Notes under the pieces: model-generated
What the model saw: the letters and a program-made list of their open reading frames with translations, nothing else
Database searches by the model: none
What the model was told of the DNA's origin: nothing
Shown: one piece after another, positions 39,453 to 49,211 of the stretch
Numbering within the stretch: the stretch's first letter is position 1
Layout of the letters: the number at the start of each line of letters is the position of its first letter
Origin: Psychrobacillus sp. FSL H8-0483
GTDB lineage: Bacteria > Bacillota > Bacilli > Bacillales_A > Planococcaceae
DNA: 64,000 nucleotides
Direction: 5' to 3'
NCBI RefSeq assembly: GCF_038637725.1
Contig: NZ_CP152052.1
Location: 2,711,501-2,775,500 of the forward strand
Position numbers and translations under genes: made by a program

Positions 39453-40742
39453 CTATTCGATAAACTCAAATTCAAATTTCAATAGTCTTACGATGTCTCC
39501 ATCTTTTGCTCCACGTTGACGTAATGCTTCATCTATTCCCATACCACGTAATTGTCTTGAGAATCTGCGGATAGAATCTTCTCTACTGAAATCAGTCATT
39601 TTAAATAATCTTTCAACTGTCCCACCAGATAATACGAACGCTCCATCATCATCTCTAGTAATCGTGAAGTCATCTTTTTGGCCTTCATGCTTATACATAA
39701 CAGACGTTTCTGTTTCTTCTTCCATCAATTGTTCTAACGGGAATTCTGGCGCTACTTCTAATAAGTCAGCTACAGAAAATAGTAATTCTTGCAGTCCTTG
39801 ACGGGAAATTGCTGAGATTGGGAAGACCTTCATATCAGGGCCAACCTTTTCTTTAAATGCAATTAAGTTTTCTTCTGCATCTGGCATATCCATTTTATTT
39901 GCAACAATAATCTGAGGTCTTTCCGTTAAACGAAGATTATATTGTTTTAGCTCTTCATTGATTGTTAAATAGTCCTCGTAAGGATCACGGCCTTCCATCC
40001 CAGACATATCGATTACATGTACAATAACGCGTGTACGTTCAATATGACGTAGGAATTGATGACCTAGGCCTACACCTTCATGTGCGCCTTCGATTAATCC
40101 TGGTAAATCAGCCATTGCAAAACTACGGTGATCTTCTGTTTCAACCATTCCTAAATTAGGAACAATTGTTGTAAAATGATACGGAGCAATTTTTGGTTTT
40201 GCTGCAGACACAACCGATAATAAAGTCGATTTACCCACACTTGGGAATCCTACTAAACCTACGTCCGCTAGAACTTTAAGTTCTAATGTAACACTTAACT
40301 CGTATCCTGGTTCGCCCTTCTCTGAAAGCTCTGGAGCAGGGTTTGCTGCCGTTGCAAAACGAGAGTTTCCACGACCTCCACGGCCACCTCTTGCGATTAC
40401 TGCTTTTTGACCTTGCTCTACTAAATCCGCAATAACTTGTCCAGTTTCTTCATTCATCACAACAGTACCCGGAGGAACTTTTACGAATAAATCATCTGCA
40501 TTTGCACCATGCATATTCTTACTTCCCCCGTGTTCTCCACGAGTTGCTTTAAAATTGCGTTTATAACGGAAATCCATTAGCGTGCGTAAACCTTCATCTA
40601 CTACGAAAATAACATCTCCACCGTTTCCGCCATCACCACCAGCGGGACCTCCCATAGGAACATATTTTTCACGACGGAATCCAACCATACCATCTCCGCC
40701 GTCTCCACCTTTTACATACACCTTCACGTGATCGACAAACAT
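39453..40742 (-). CDS. obg: Obg-family GTPase (CgtA)
   Basis: An essential ribosome-associated GTPase linked to sporulation and stress. It has the glycine-rich Obg fold (about 1-158), a G domain with Walker [12 protein letters not shown] at about 165-175, DLPGL and NKMD motifs, and the OCT C-terminal domain (about 350-429). 429 residues, normal. GGAGTG precedes the ATG. spo0B and obg are adjacent as in B. subtilis. Confidence 0.97.
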   Translation of the reverse strand: MFVDHVKVYVKGGDGGDGMVGFRREKYVPMGGPAGGDGGNGGDVIFVVDEGLRTLMDFRYKRNFKATRGEHGGSKNMHGANADDLFVKVPPGTVVMNEETGQVIADLVEQGQKAVIARGGRGGRGNSRFATAANPAPELSEKGEPGYELSVTLELKVLADVGLVGFPSVGKSTLLSVVSAAKPKIAPYHFTTIVPNLGMVETEDHRSFAMADLPGLIEGAHEGVGLGHQFLRHIERTRVIVHVIDMSGMEGRDPYEDYLTINEELKQYNLRLTERPQIIVANKMDMPDAEENLIAFKEKVGPDMKVFPISAISRQGLQELLFSVADLLEVAPEFPLEQLMEEETETSVMYKHEGQKDDFTITRDDDGAFVLSGGTVERLFKMTDFSREDSIRRFSRQLRGMGIDEALRQRGAKDGDIVRLLKFEFEFIE

Positions 40743-40747
40743 TTATT

Positions 40748-41281
40748 TCACTCCAATCTTTCACTTGCAATTAGTTTACATTTTATTTGGTTTTCTGTAT
40801 TTACCAGTCTTTCTATTCGAAATAATTCATTCGATATTTCATCCATCCACGAATAGGGAGACCAATCTCCAGTGATTTCAATAAAAATCTCCAATAATTC
40901 ATCTGAATTGATATGAACTTTAAGTAATTGCTCTTGATATCCTCTAAGGTTCGGGTAAACGGATTGAACAAACCGATCTAAATAATCCCGAAGTGCAACA
41001 TCGTATTTTTCTGCTCCACGTTTTAGAAGAGATGTTTGAACATCTAAAGTCATGTGATTATACTTCATAGTAAACGTCTGCAACCATTCATTCGTTTTTA
41101 ATAATCCAGCGTTATTTATATCGAAGAACTGATTACATTTCTGTGAATACATATGAATTAAATTCTTTGCTTCCTCTTGTCTACCCATATCTAGATTCAT
41201 TTGAATTAGATGCATTTGATTTAAAAAATCATGCATGGAATGGCGAAGTATTTCATTTATTGTTATTGGTTTATGACTCAT
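40748..41281 (-). CDS. spo0B: Sporulation phosphotransferase Spo0B
   Basis: Relays phosphate from Spo0F to Spo0A. The phosphorylatable histidine is expected at H17 in RHSMHDFLNQMHLIQ, matching the SRHDWMNKLQ of B. subtilis Spo0B. The long helical hairpin is followed by a degenerate ATPase-like domain, poorly conserved as usual. I give ATG 41281 as start; a GTG at 41293 is possible, and GGAG is not ideally spaced for either. Its place between rpmA and obg supports the call. Confidence 0.85.
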   Translation of the reverse strand: MSHKPITINEILRHSMHDFLNQMHLIQMNLDMGRQEEAKNLIHMYSQKCNQFFDINNAGLLKTNEWLQTFTMKYNHMTLDVQTSLLKRGAEKYDVALRDYLDRFVQSVYPNLRGYQEQLLKVHINSDELLEIFIEITGDWSPYSWMDEISNELFRIERLVNTENQIKCKLIASERLE

Positions 41282-41385
41282 ATTAGTATACACACTCCAA
41301 CGTTTACTATCCTTGTCTAGTATAACAGGTATAGATACATTTTGCTCCAGAGTATAGGATAACTTTTATGTTTTTTGAAAATAAA

Positions 41386-41411
41386 AAAGGACCGCATAAA
41401 TGCAGTCCTTT
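41386..41411 (-). terminator. Terminator of the rplU-prp-rpmA operon
   Basis: AAAGGACTGCAT and ATGCGGTCCTTT pair (one G-U) on a two-base loop, followed by TTTATTTTC on the minus strand; it separates rpmA from spo0B. Confidence 0.88.
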
Positions 41412-41421
41412 GATTTTTTGT

Positions 41422-41712
41422 TTAAGCTTCTTGAGCTACAGGATATACACTTACTTTTTTCTTGTCGCGGCCGAAACGCTCAAAGCGCACTACACCGTCA
41501 ACTTTCGCAAAAAGTGTGTCATCTCCACCACGTCCAACGTTTTCACCCGGGTGAATTTTAGTACCGCGTTGACGGTATAAAATTGATCCGCCTGATACGA
41601 ATTGTCCGTCAGCACGTTTAGCGCCAAGACGTTTCGATTGAGAGTCACGACCGTTACGAGTCGAACCTACTCCCTTTTTGGATGCGAAAAACTGAAGATT
41701 TAATTTTAACAT
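41422..41712 (-). CDS. rpmA: 50S ribosomal protein L27 (with cleavable N-terminus)
   Basis: 96 residues starting [17 protein letters not shown]. The N-terminal extension LNLQFFA followed by SKKG is the cleavage site for the protease Prp in Firmicutes. The neighbouring gene is prp. The start is ATG 41712 within a strong AGGAGGTGG context; the upstream GTG at 41721 is inside that site. Confidence 0.97.
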   Translation of the reverse strand: MLKLNLQFFASKKGVGSTRNGRDSQSKRLGAKRADGQFVSGGSILYRQRGTKIHPGENVGRGGDDTLFAKVDGVVRFERFGRDKKKVSVYPVAQEA

Positions 41713-41724
41713 ATGTTCCACCTC

Positions 41725-42060
41725 CTACTGTTTGAAGGTTATTTTTATATATTTCCCATAATCTTGTTCAATCGTTTGTAAAGAAACAATCATCGCCTCT
41801 AGAATTAACTGTATATTAGCAGCCTTTTCCGGATTTGTAATGCTTGGCACTTCAACGTATAAATACCCTCCGTTACCTTTTTGCTCGATTATAGGTGTGA
41901 TTTCTGTAAGGGCAATAATGGCATTCACTGCACCAAACGATACAGCAGAAGCACCTGCACAAACTAAATCTTTCCCATGTTCTGCAAAATCAGCATGTCC
42001 TTTCATTTCAAATGAATGAATAAGACCTGATTGATCTTTCATCACAGTCACTTTAATCAT
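41725..42060 (-). CDS. prp: Ribosomal-processing cysteine protease Prp (YsxB)
   Basis: Cleaves the N-terminus of L27. The 111 residues have the catalytic pair H22 (GHADFAEHGKD) and C34 (LVCAGASAVSFG), at the same numbers as in the Staphylococcus aureus enzyme. It sits between rplU and rpmA, one base after rplU, as in other Firmicutes. Confidence 0.95.
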   Translation of the reverse strand: MIKVTVMKDQSGLIHSFEMKGHADFAEHGKDLVCAGASAVSFGAVNAIIALTEITPIIEQKGNGGYLYVEVPSITNPEKAANIQLILEAMIVSLQTIEQDYGKYIKITFKQ

Positions 42061-42061
42061 A

Positions 42062-42370
42062 TTATAAGCTAATAGATTCTACTACTAATTTAGTGTATGG
42101 TTGACGATGACCTTGTTTTTTACGGTAGTTCTTTTTAGCTTTGTATTTGAAAACGATGATTTTTTTAGCTTTGCCATTTTTTACAACTTTCGCTGTAACT
42201 GTAGCACCTTCCACGAATGGAGCACCAACTTTAACATCATTTCCACCTACGAATAGAACTTTATCAAAAGTTACAACTTCATCAGCGTTAGCATCTAATT
42301 TTTCAATGTAGATTTCTTGCCCTTGTTCAACTTTGATTTGTTTTCCACCAGTTTCAATAATTGCGTACAT
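42062..42370 (-). CDS. rplU: 50S ribosomal protein L21
   Basis: 102 residues beginning [18 protein letters not shown] and containing the C-terminal [20 protein letters not shown]-binding region. First gene of rplU-prp-rpmA and preceded by an L21 leader. AAGAGGAGG upstream of the ATG. Confidence 0.98.
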   Translation of the reverse strand: MYAIIETGGKQIKVEQGQEIYIEKLDANADEVVTFDKVLFVGGNDVKVGAPFVEGATVTAKVVKNGKAKKIIVFKYKAKKNYRKKQGHRQPYTKLVVESISL

Positions 42371-42484
42371 ATACTTGCACCTCCTCTTAGACTAAGACTC
42401 GCCTTACAAAAGGTGATCCGATTACTCGTATACTTAAACCTTTTCAGAGCGGTTGTAACAACGGGTGCTGTTACAAACAATAAC
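42371..42484 (-). ncRNA. Ribosomal protein L21 leader
   Basis: Read on the minus strand it contains the stem GTAACAGCACCCGTTGTTAC and GTCTTAGTCTAAGAGGAGG directly before rplU, matching the L21 leader pattern of Bacilli (autoregulation). Folding not computed. Confidence 0.75.
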
Positions 42485-42490
42485 ATTAAA

Positions 42491-42519
42491 ATAATAGCAC
42501 ATATAAAAATCCGAGTCAA
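42491..42519 (-). promoter_or_regulatory. Sigma-A promoter of rplU operon
   Basis: TTGACT (42514-42519), 17 bp, TATTAT (42491-42496) on the minus strand, overlapping the 3' end of spoIVFB. Confidence 0.85.
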
Positions 42520-43112
42520 GCACTTCTAGTAATACGATCAAATGCAAGTTTGTACTTTCTAAATCTCCAATAAGAATAGTTTTGAAATGCGATAAATAAA
42601 AAAATAATCGAGATGGACAGACCTTTAGGAAAGTAAAATAAACTGACATAAAAAATAAGCACACTAATCCAAATCGAAAAGCTTATTAACTCCACGTAAT
42701 GATTTGGGAAAAACACGTATAATGCTCGTCCACCATCCAGTGGAAAAATAGGAAGTAGATTTAACCCTAAAATAGCCGTCTGAGTGAAAAATAGTATATT
42801 TGCTTGTGGAAAGTCTACAATAACACTAAAAACCATTAATAATAATGTACAGAAAGGACCTATTAGAATAATAAAAAGCTGGTGACTTCCTTTCAATCTG
42901 GAAAACTGCTCTATTTTTATTTCTCCACCATATGGGAGAATAGTGCAAGAACGAACTCTTGCCCCAACTAGCTTTGCTCCTATTAAATGTCCTACCTCAT
43001 GTATAAGCAAAGAGCCAAATACGATTGAATAGATGGCAATTTCTCCAGACAAATAAAAAAAGAGGAAAAACGGAATCATAATAGGATGTACCCGGTAAAC
43101 TGGCTTATTCAT
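42516..43112 (-). CDS. spoIVFB: SpoIVFB-type site-2 protease, short form
   Basis: A membrane metalloprotease that cleaves pro-sigma-K. The zinc site HEVGH is at 38-42 and the second motif NLLPIFPLDGGR at 118-129 gives the third ligand (D126). The chain has 198 residues, while B. subtilis SpoIVFB has about 288; the C-terminal CBS domain is missing. The sequence ends normally without a frameshift, so the short form appears real. It overlaps spoIVFA by eight bases. Confidence 0.9.
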   Translation of the reverse strand: MNKPVYRVHPIMIPFFLFFYLSGEIAIYSIVFGSLLIHEVGHLIGAKLVGARVRSCTILPYGGEIKIEQFSRLKGSHQLFIILIGPFCTLLLMVFSVIVDFPQANILFFTQTAILGLNLLPIFPLDGGRALYVFFPNHYVELISFSIWISVLIFYVSLFYFPKGLSISIIFLFIAFQNYSYWRFRKYKLAFDRITRSA

Positions 43113-43650
43113 TCGATGCGGTTAACCATTCTACTAGGTCGCTCGTTTCTAATAACTCCCCTTCTTTTTCTACTTGAATATAGAGAACTTTGCTCTCTAC
43201 AGACGCAAAAATATCTCCTGCATTAATAGTTGTGTAAGGTAATTGGTAAAAATCTTCTACAAAACCAAAGGTAGCGGTTTCTCCAGTATCATACAAAATA
43301 GATAGCGTTTTACCCGTTTTTTTTGTATATCCTGTGAAAATAATTAATCCATCTTCCGAAGCATAAAGTTCTTGTGTTTCATCAATGGCTAAAATAGCTC
43401 CTTTTTCAAAAGGTTGAATCGATTTATATTCGATTAAAGGAGGATTGGTCACAGGTGCACTAACACTTACTAAATCATCGGATGGATTAATCCACTCCAT
43501 GACTTTCCTATACACTTCAGATGGCTTTTGAGGTGCCAGAAGTGATGTAGCGTAATCAGTAGATAACACATCATTTTTTTCGAATTTGTCCAACATTACA
43601 AACAAAATTACCAATGCAAATGCAAGCATCCATTTTTTTTTCGAAAGCAT
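43105..43650 (-). CDS. spoIVFA: SpoIVFA-like sporulation protein (M23-like domain)
   Basis: 181 residues: one membrane helix (about 5-22) and an outer C-terminal domain of the peptidase M23/LytM fold with DGLIIFTGYTKKTGKTLSILYDTG but no visible catalytic HxH. In B. subtilis SpoIVFA anchors and inhibits SpoIVFB. The start is ATG 43650 with AGGGGG six bases upstream. Coupled to spoIVFB. Confidence 0.88.
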   Translation of the reverse strand: MLSKKKWMLAFALVILFVMLDKFEKNDVLSTDYATSLLAPQKPSEVYRKVMEWINPSDDLVSVSAPVTNPPLIEYKSIQPFEKGAILAIDETQELYASEDGLIIFTGYTKKTGKTLSILYDTGETATFGFVEDFYQLPYTTINAGDIFASVESKVLYIQVEKEGELLETSDLVEWLTASNE

Positions 43651-43705
43651 AACATTCCCCCTAAAAAGAATGTATGACAACCCAATCAAATTCATGAATA
43701 TAAAA

Positions 43706-43743
43706 AGAAGCTAACTCCAAATTATTAATGGAAGTTAGCTTCT
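43706..43743 (-). terminator. Terminator of min operon
   Basis: AGAAGCTAACTTCC and GGAGTTAGCTTCT form a stem with one bulge, followed by TTTTTATA on the minus strand; it lies after minD. Confidence 0.85.
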
Positions 43744-43754
43744 CGATAGTTAGT

Positions 43755-44555
43755 TTATTTAGAGAAGATAGATTTAATTTTAGACATTACACCTTTTTTT
43801 TGCGTATCCATTGACATTAAAGGTACAGATTCACCTAGAATACGCCGTGCAATGTTGCGGTACCCAAGTGCTGCTCTATTACTTGGATCCATTACAACAG
43901 GTTCTCCTTTATTGGAAGAAGTAATAACATTCTCATCGTCTGGTATTATTCCCAATAAATCTATGGATAAATGTGTTGTAATTTCGTTTATATCAAGCGC
44001 TTCGCCTTTCACCATTAAATGTTGGCGAATGCGGTTAATAATTAGCTTAGGAGGATCAATTGATTGCTCTTGTTCTAGTAAGCCAATAATTCGATCAGCA
44101 TCACGAACTGCAGAAATCTCAGGCGTTGTGACAACAATTGCTTTATCTGCTCCAGCAATTGCATTTTTATACCCTTGCTCAATCCCTGCTGGACAATCGA
44201 TTAAAACATAATCATAATCACGCTTCAGCTCTGTCACAAGCTCTCTCATTTGGTCTGGAGTGACAGCGTTTTTATCTGTCGTTTGCGCTGCTGGTAATAA
44301 GTATAACTTATCTTCAAAACGCTTATCTTTTACAAGCGCTTGATGAATCTTACAACGACCTTCCACGACATCTACTAGGTCATATATAATTCTATTTTCA
44401 AGTCCAAGAACCACATCCAAGTTTCTTAAACCAATATCCGTGTCCATTAAACAAACTTTCTTTCCTTGCAAAGCCAATGCAGTTCCAAGGTTTGCAGTTG
44501 TAGTCGTTTTACCGACACCACCTTTCCCTGAAGTTATTACGATTGCTTCTCCCAC
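43755..44555 (-). CDS. minD: Septum site-determining ATPase MinD
   Basis: A membrane-bound ParA/MinD ATPase that recruits MinC to the poles. The deviant Walker A SGKGGVGKTTTT is at 9-20, and the C-terminal amphipathic helix KKGVMSKIKSIFSK binds the membrane. 266 residues. Follows minC with one base between stop and start. Confidence 0.97.
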   Translation of the reverse strand: MGEAIVITSGKGGVGKTTTTANLGTALALQGKKVCLMDTDIGLRNLDVVLGLENRIIYDLVDVVEGRCKIHQALVKDKRFEDKLYLLPAAQTTDKNAVTPDQMRELVTELKRDYDYVLIDCPAGIEQGYKNAIAGADKAIVVTTPEISAVRDADRIIGLLEQEQSIDPPKLIINRIRQHLMVKGEALDINEITTHLSIDLLGIIPDDENVITSSNKGEPVVMDPSNRAALGYRNIARRILGESVPLMSMDTQKKGVMSKIKSIFSK

Positions 44556-44556
44556 A

Positions 44557-45228
44557 TTAGCTTCCTCCTTTAAATGTTGATATATTTGGTCTTAACAATC
44601 GAAGGTCTTGTAAACGGTCAATTGCGATAGAACCATTTGTATGTAAATAAGCACATTCCATTTCTGGTTTCTCTGATAGAATACCTGACTCCTCTGTCAT
44701 CATTTCAACGACATTATCAATGATTAGATGCGTTGCCTCTAACCAAGAGGCTGCTATTACCGCATCTCTATTCCCACTAGAACCGGCATGTGCAATACCT
44801 TTTAGCCTACCGAGTACAAACACATTACCACCAGCAACAACTCGTCCATTCGGATTAACATCTCCAATGATTACTAGGTCACCTACTGCCGTTATTACTT
44901 GTCCTGATCGAACAATTCCAACGTACGTTTCTGACTGGTTTTCTAGTAATCTTCTATTACATTCTTCCACAGTCATTACTTCACTTTGAATCTTTGTTAC
45001 TCGAAGATGTTCCGTTTGTTGTACACAGTTAATAATTTCTTTTGCCTGTTCGTCATTGCAATATCGATATCCCAGTTGTAATAGCACTTCAGCTTGACCT
45101 TCAAAACCTTCATCAGATACCTTTTTCGCTAACTCTTCTAAAAGCTCTGTATATGAACACTGATCGTCTAAACGTAATACAAGGCCCTCTTTCGTTCCTT
45201 TAATCGATATTAACTGCTTTTTCGTCAA
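44557..45228 (-). CDS. minC: Septum site-determining protein MinC
   Basis: FtsZ polymerisation inhibitor. The N-terminal MinC_N domain (about 1-105) is followed by the C-terminal beta-helix (about 110-215) with GDVNPNGRVVAGGNVFVLGRLKGIAHAG. The start is TTG 45226-45228 with AGGTG upstream. Pairs with minD. Confidence 0.95.
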   Translation of the reverse strand: MTKKQLISIKGTKEGLVLRLDDQCSYTELLEELAKKVSDEGFEGQAEVLLQLGYRYCNDEQAKEIINCVQQTEHLRVTKIQSEVMTVEECNRRLLENQSETYVGIVRSGQVITAVGDLVIIGDVNPNGRVVAGGNVFVLGRLKGIAHAGSSGNRDAVIAASWLEATHLIIDNVVEMMTEESGILSEKPEMECAYLHTNGSIAIDRLQDLRLLRPNISTFKGGS

Positions 45229-45264
45229 TCAAGTCACCTCAGATCTACAGTTTAACCAAAACTA

Positions 45265-45792
45265 TTATTTTTGAAGAAGTAATGCTTTTTGATTAAACCG
45301 ATTTAGAAGAATATATTTAAATGCCCACCCAAACATTAATAGGAATACTAGATTAGCTATCATCGTGGGGATGAGATTATATTGATAAAAATTAGTAAAC
45401 GACATCGTTTTAATACCAATGAATGTATAAAATAAGAATAATAATGATTCAACTACAGCTACTAGAATTAGCGTCAAAATAGTAGCGACTATTAAGTGCT
45501 GATGGACAAACTTAACAACATAGCTTGCAACTAAACACATTAATGGGTAAATAAAAGAATATAATCCAATAATATCAATGAAAAAGACATCATACAAGAG
45601 CCCAAAAAACAAAGCGTATAACATCGCTCGTTTGCGGTCGTAATAAATGGAGACAAATATTAAATACATGATTAAAAAGCGTGGTACTAAAACATAAAAA
45701 TCTCCATTTAATTCAATTGGAGAAAATAGGCCAAAAATCGGTTCCATATAAAATAATAGAACCGACACAATAATTACTAGAAAACGAATCAT
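45265..45792 (-). CDS. mreD: Rod shape-determining protein MreD
   Basis: 175 residues, five to six membrane helices. Part of the elongasome with MreB and MreC. Its ATG overlaps the mreC stop (ATGA). Confidence 0.93.
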   Translation of the reverse strand: MIRFLVIIVSVLLFYMEPIFGLFSPIELNGDFYVLVPRFLIMYLIFVSIYYDRKRAMLYALFFGLLYDVFFIDIIGLYSFIYPLMCLVASYVVKFVHQHLIVATILTLILVAVVESLLFLFYTFIGIKTMSFTNFYQYNLIPTMIANLVFLLMFGWAFKYILLNRFNQKALLLQK

Positions 45793-46691
45793 GAGCCGTC
45801 CCCCGCACCTTCTGTTAGATCTTTCTCTGTATTATCTCCATCAGAACCATCAACAGAATTAATAGAACGTTTAGAAATAATCACATGATCTAATATAGAG
45901 AAGCTTGCTGCTGGTTTAATGTAGGCAAGTTGTGTTAAACCATAATCATCTGTTGTTACTTCTGTCACTTCTCCAATTAAAATCCCTTTTGGGAAAATAC
46001 CACCTAAACCAGAAGTAGTCACTTTTTGACCTTTTTTCACTTCAAAGTCTGAATCGATTCTTTTCATGATAAGTTCTTTACGCTTCTCATCGAACCCTTC
46101 AATTAACCCAAAAACTTCTTCTTCAGCCGCAATAACTGCAGAAACACGATAATTTGGATTTTGAGTAGATAAAAGTTCCACAGTAGAAGTATATGGTGTA
46201 GTCAATATGACTTTCCCTATTAATCCTTTAGAAGTCATAACAGCCATATTTTTTTCCACTCCATGAATTTCGCCTTTATCAATAATGATTTTTTCTTCCC
46301 ATTGATCGGGATTACGTGCAATCACGGTAGATTGAATTGGGTTAAACGCTCGGAGATTTTCTTCTTTATCTACAATGTTTCTTAACTCTTTATTTTCAAG
46401 CTGTAAATCGTTCACTTCAGCCTGTAAGGATGCATAATCTTCTAATCTAGCTTTCAATCGTTTGTTTTCATCATATGTATTAAGCAAAGACTCCACATTG
46501 TTAAAAATACCAGTAACATACTGGGTCGGCTTAGAAAACACTGTTTGTCCAAAACCGACCACATCTTTAATTAATTGTTCTGGTAATGATGCATGATTTC
46601 GATCGCGCAAAGAAAAGCTGATGAGTGCCACAAGAAAGATCATCCCTACAAGCAGCAAAATTAATCGCTTATTCGAAAAAAACTGTGGCAT
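45789..46691 (-). CDS. mreC: Rod shape-determining protein MreC
   Basis: 300 residues: an N-terminal membrane helix (about 8-28), a coiled coil (about 65-115) and the outer beta domain (about 120-275). Links MreB to peptidoglycan synthases. Last 25 residues are acidic and gly-rich, probably disordered. Confidence 0.95.
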   Translation of the reverse strand: MPQFFSNKRLILLLVGMIFLVALISFSLRDRNHASLPEQLIKDVVGFGQTVFSKPTQYVTGIFNNVESLLNTYDENKRLKARLEDYASLQAEVNDLQLENKELRNIVDKEENLRAFNPIQSTVIARNPDQWEEKIIIDKGEIHGVEKNMAVMTSKGLIGKVILTTPYTSTVELLSTQNPNYRVSAVIAAEEEVFGLIEGFDEKRKELIMKRIDSDFEVKKGQKVTTSGLGGIFPKGILIGEVTEVTTDDYGLTQLAYIKPAASFSILDHVIISKRSINSVDGSDGDNTEKDLTEGAGDGS

Positions 46692-46704
46692 AACTCACTT
46701 CCCC

Positions 46705-47724
46705 TTAATGTTTGTTTTGTTGACGCTTTAATAGCCCCATATGATCTAGTGCTTTTCCTGTTCCAATAGCAACACAATCTAATGGACTCTCGGCAATAAA
46801 TACAGGCATATTTGTTTGGTCACTAATAACTTTGTCTAAATTTTTCAATAATGCTCCACCACCAGTAAGCATAATACCACGTTCCATTACATCCGCAGAT
46901 AATTCTGGAGGAGTTTGCTCCAATGTCTTCTTCACACCATCAATGATAGATGAAATCGATTCACGTAAAGCACTTGCAATTTCTTTGGAAGAGATATCAA
47001 TAGTCTTCGGTAATCCAGTCACTAAATCTCGGCCACGAATGTCCATTTTATCTTCAATTCCTGTTACTCTCGCAGAGCCAATTTCCATTTTAATCGATTC
47101 AGCTGTACGTTCACCAATTGTTAAGTTATACGTTTTACGAACATAGCTAGTAATAGCTTGGTCCATTGCATCTCCGCCTACTCGAACGGACTCACTTGTT
47201 ACAACTCCCCCAAGGGAAATGACTGCTACCTCTGTCGTACCTCCACCTATATCAACGACCATACTTCCAGTAGGTTCCCAAACAGGTAAATTTGCTCCGA
47301 TTGCAGCAGCAAATGGCTCTTCAATTGTTATGGCATCACGAGCTCCCGCTTGTTTTGCAGCATCAATTACAGCACGTTGTTCTACGGAAGTAATTCCGAA
47401 TGGTACACAAATCATCACATTTGGTTTGCTCCAAGACATACCAGACGCCTTCATCGCATTTCTTAAATAATATTCTATCATTGCAGATGTCGTATCAAAA
47501 TCCGCAATAACACCATCTTTCATTGGACGTATAGCTACAATCGAACCTGGCGTTCGACCAATCATATTTTTTGCATCGTTACCAACAGCAACTATATCAC
47601 CGTTTTGCACATTTTTTGCAACTACAGAAGGCTCTCTTAATACAATGCCCTTCCCTTTTATAAAAACAAGCGTATTCGCTGTCCCTAAATCGATTCCAAC
47701 ATCTCTTGATCCAAATCCAAACAC
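46705..47724 (-). CDS. mreB: Cell shape-determining actin homologue MreB
   Basis: 339 residues with phosphate-1 DLGTANTL (about 11-18), phosphate-2 [10 protein letters not shown] (about 158-167) and adenosine motif LTGGGALL (about 286-293). Starts with GTG 47722-47724 after GGGAG. First gene of mreBCD-minCD. Confidence 0.97.
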   Translation of the reverse strand: MFGFGSRDVGIDLGTANTLVFIKGKGIVLREPSVVAKNVQNGDIVAVGNDAKNMIGRTPGSIVAIRPMKDGVIADFDTTSAMIEYYLRNAMKASGMSWSKPNVMICVPFGITSVEQRAVIDAAKQAGARDAITIEEPFAAAIGANLPVWEPTGSMVVDIGGGTTEVAVISLGGVVTSESVRVGGDAMDQAITSYVRKTYNLTIGERTAESIKMEIGSARVTGIEDKMDIRGRDLVTGLPKTIDISSKEIASALRESISSIIDGVKKTLEQTPPELSADVMERGIMLTGGGALLKNLDKVISDQTNMPVFIAESPLDCVAIGTGKALDHMGLLKRQQNKH

Positions 47725-47819
47725 TATTACTTACTCCCTTTCTATCTCTTACAAGTTTCACTTAATTGTTTTAAAGTCATAACTCTCATTATAACGGATA
47801 GAAAAGAAAATGCACAGTG

Positions 47820-48518
47820 TCACATATACCCTTTTTCTTTTAAACTAATAAATTGATGGTCCCCTATGATGACATGATCAATCAATTCGATTCCCATCAG
47901 CTGTCCAGCCTCAAGCAATCGTTTCGTTACATCAATATCTTCTGAAGAGGGCGTGGGATTGCCGGAGGGATGGTTATGCGCACATATAATAGAGGCAGCG
48001 GAGCGTTTCACAGCTTCCCGAAATATTTCTCTTGGATGTACGATTGAAGCATTAAGGGAGCCGATAAATACAGTTTGTTTATGGAGAATTTGGTTTTTGA
48101 CATTTAGGAAGAGTACTACAAAATGCTCTTGTTTTAACGAGGTCATATCAGGCATTAGGTATATAGCGGCATCTTTCGGGGAGCGGATCGTAAATTTTTC
48201 GTCTGTTACTTGTTGAGACAATCTTCTACCTAGCTCAACTGCTGCAAGGAGCTGCACGGCCTTTGCTTCACCAATACCTCTCACAGACATAATTTCTTCC
48301 ATGGTAGTATTTTTTAATTCTTGTATTTGTTCAATAAAGTTAAGCACACGGTTCGCAAGATGTAGAACAGACTCTTGCTTCGTACCTGTACGAAGCAAGA
48401 TCGCTATTAGCTCTTGGTTGGATAAACTTTGCGCACCTTGTCTAATAAGTCTCTCTCGAGGTCGATCAGCCATATGTACATCTCGGATCATTAAGGCAGG
48501 TGGTAAGTTTACGGTCAT
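47820..48518 (-). CDS. radC: RadC family JAB1/MPN domain protein
   Basis: 232 residues with an N-terminal helix-hairpin-helix region and a C-terminal MPN domain bearing the JAMM zinc motif HNHPSGNPTPSSED (about 172-185). Role in DNA repair is doubtful in most species. It overlaps maf by four bases (ATGA). Confidence 0.96.
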   Translation of the reverse strand: MTVNLPPALMIRDVHMADRPRERLIRQGAQSLSNQELIAILLRTGTKQESVLHLANRVLNFIEQIQELKNTTMEEIMSVRGIGEAKAVQLLAAVELGRRLSQQVTDEKFTIRSPKDAAIYLMPDMTSLKQEHFVVLFLNVKNQILHKQTVFIGSLNASIVHPREIFREAVKRSAASIICAHNHPSGNPTPSSEDIDVTKRLLEAGQLMGIELIDHVIIGDHQFISLKEKGYM

Positions 48519-49117
48519 TTACTCAGCTCCTTATCAAATTCTATTATGTGAAGATTTAATAGCGTTTGAAACAAGCGACTAATTGGAAGCCCAACGACAT
48601 TATTGTAATCTCCTTGGATTTTTTCGACAAATAATCCTCCCAATGTTTGAATACCATATGCACCAGCTTTATCTAAAGAATCCCCTGTAGCTACATAAGC
48701 ATCAATCTGCTCATCGGTTAAATCGTAAAACTTCACTTGTGTAGATTCTGTGAAACCTAAACTGCTTCCCAGCCCTTGAATGGAGACACCCGTTATAACA
48801 TTATGCACTTTACCCGATAACTGCTGCAGATACTTTTTAGCTTCCTCATTATTTGCCGGCTTAGAGAGCAGTTCATTTCCTAAACGAACCGTTGTATCTG
48901 CTCCAATAACAACTGCATGAGGATTTTTCTCTGCAATAGCAGTTGCTTTCAGTTTGGCAATGGAAAGAGCAAATTCTTCCGGTGTATGTTCCCCTTCTAC
49001 TTCTTCATTTACACTTGAAGGTTGTACTTCAAATGGAATTCCTAATTTGCCAAAGAGTTCCTTCCTTCTTGGAGATTCGCTTGCTAAAATAATTTGGTGA
49101 TTAGTGATGATTTTCAT
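48515..49117 (-). CDS. maf: Maf-family nucleotide pyrophosphatase
   Basis: Hydrolyses dTTP/UTP and modified nucleotides, acting against their incorporation; overexpression blocks septation in B. subtilis. The signature ILASESPRRKELF is at about 9-21, followed by VIGADTTV and KPANNEEAKKYLQQLSG. 200 residues; ATG 49117 with GGGGGA upstream, the upstream ATG at 49147 rejected. Confidence 0.95.
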   Translation of the reverse strand: MKIITNHQIILASESPRRKELFGKLGIPFEVQPSSVNEEVEGEHTPEEFALSIAKLKATAIAEKNPHAVVIGADTTVRLGNELLSKPANNEEAKKYLQQLSGKVHNVITGVSIQGLGSSLGFTESTQVKFYDLTDEQIDAYVATGDSLDKAGAYGIQTLGGLFVEKIQGDYNNVVGLPISRLFQTLLNLHIIEFDKELSK

Positions 49118-49211
49118 GGTTAATTCCCCCTTTTCAATAGCATACAAAAGAAATGAAAAAATGGGAATTGTGTAGAAATCGCAACTATTTCATTTTGGGC
49201 CCTTTTTAAGC

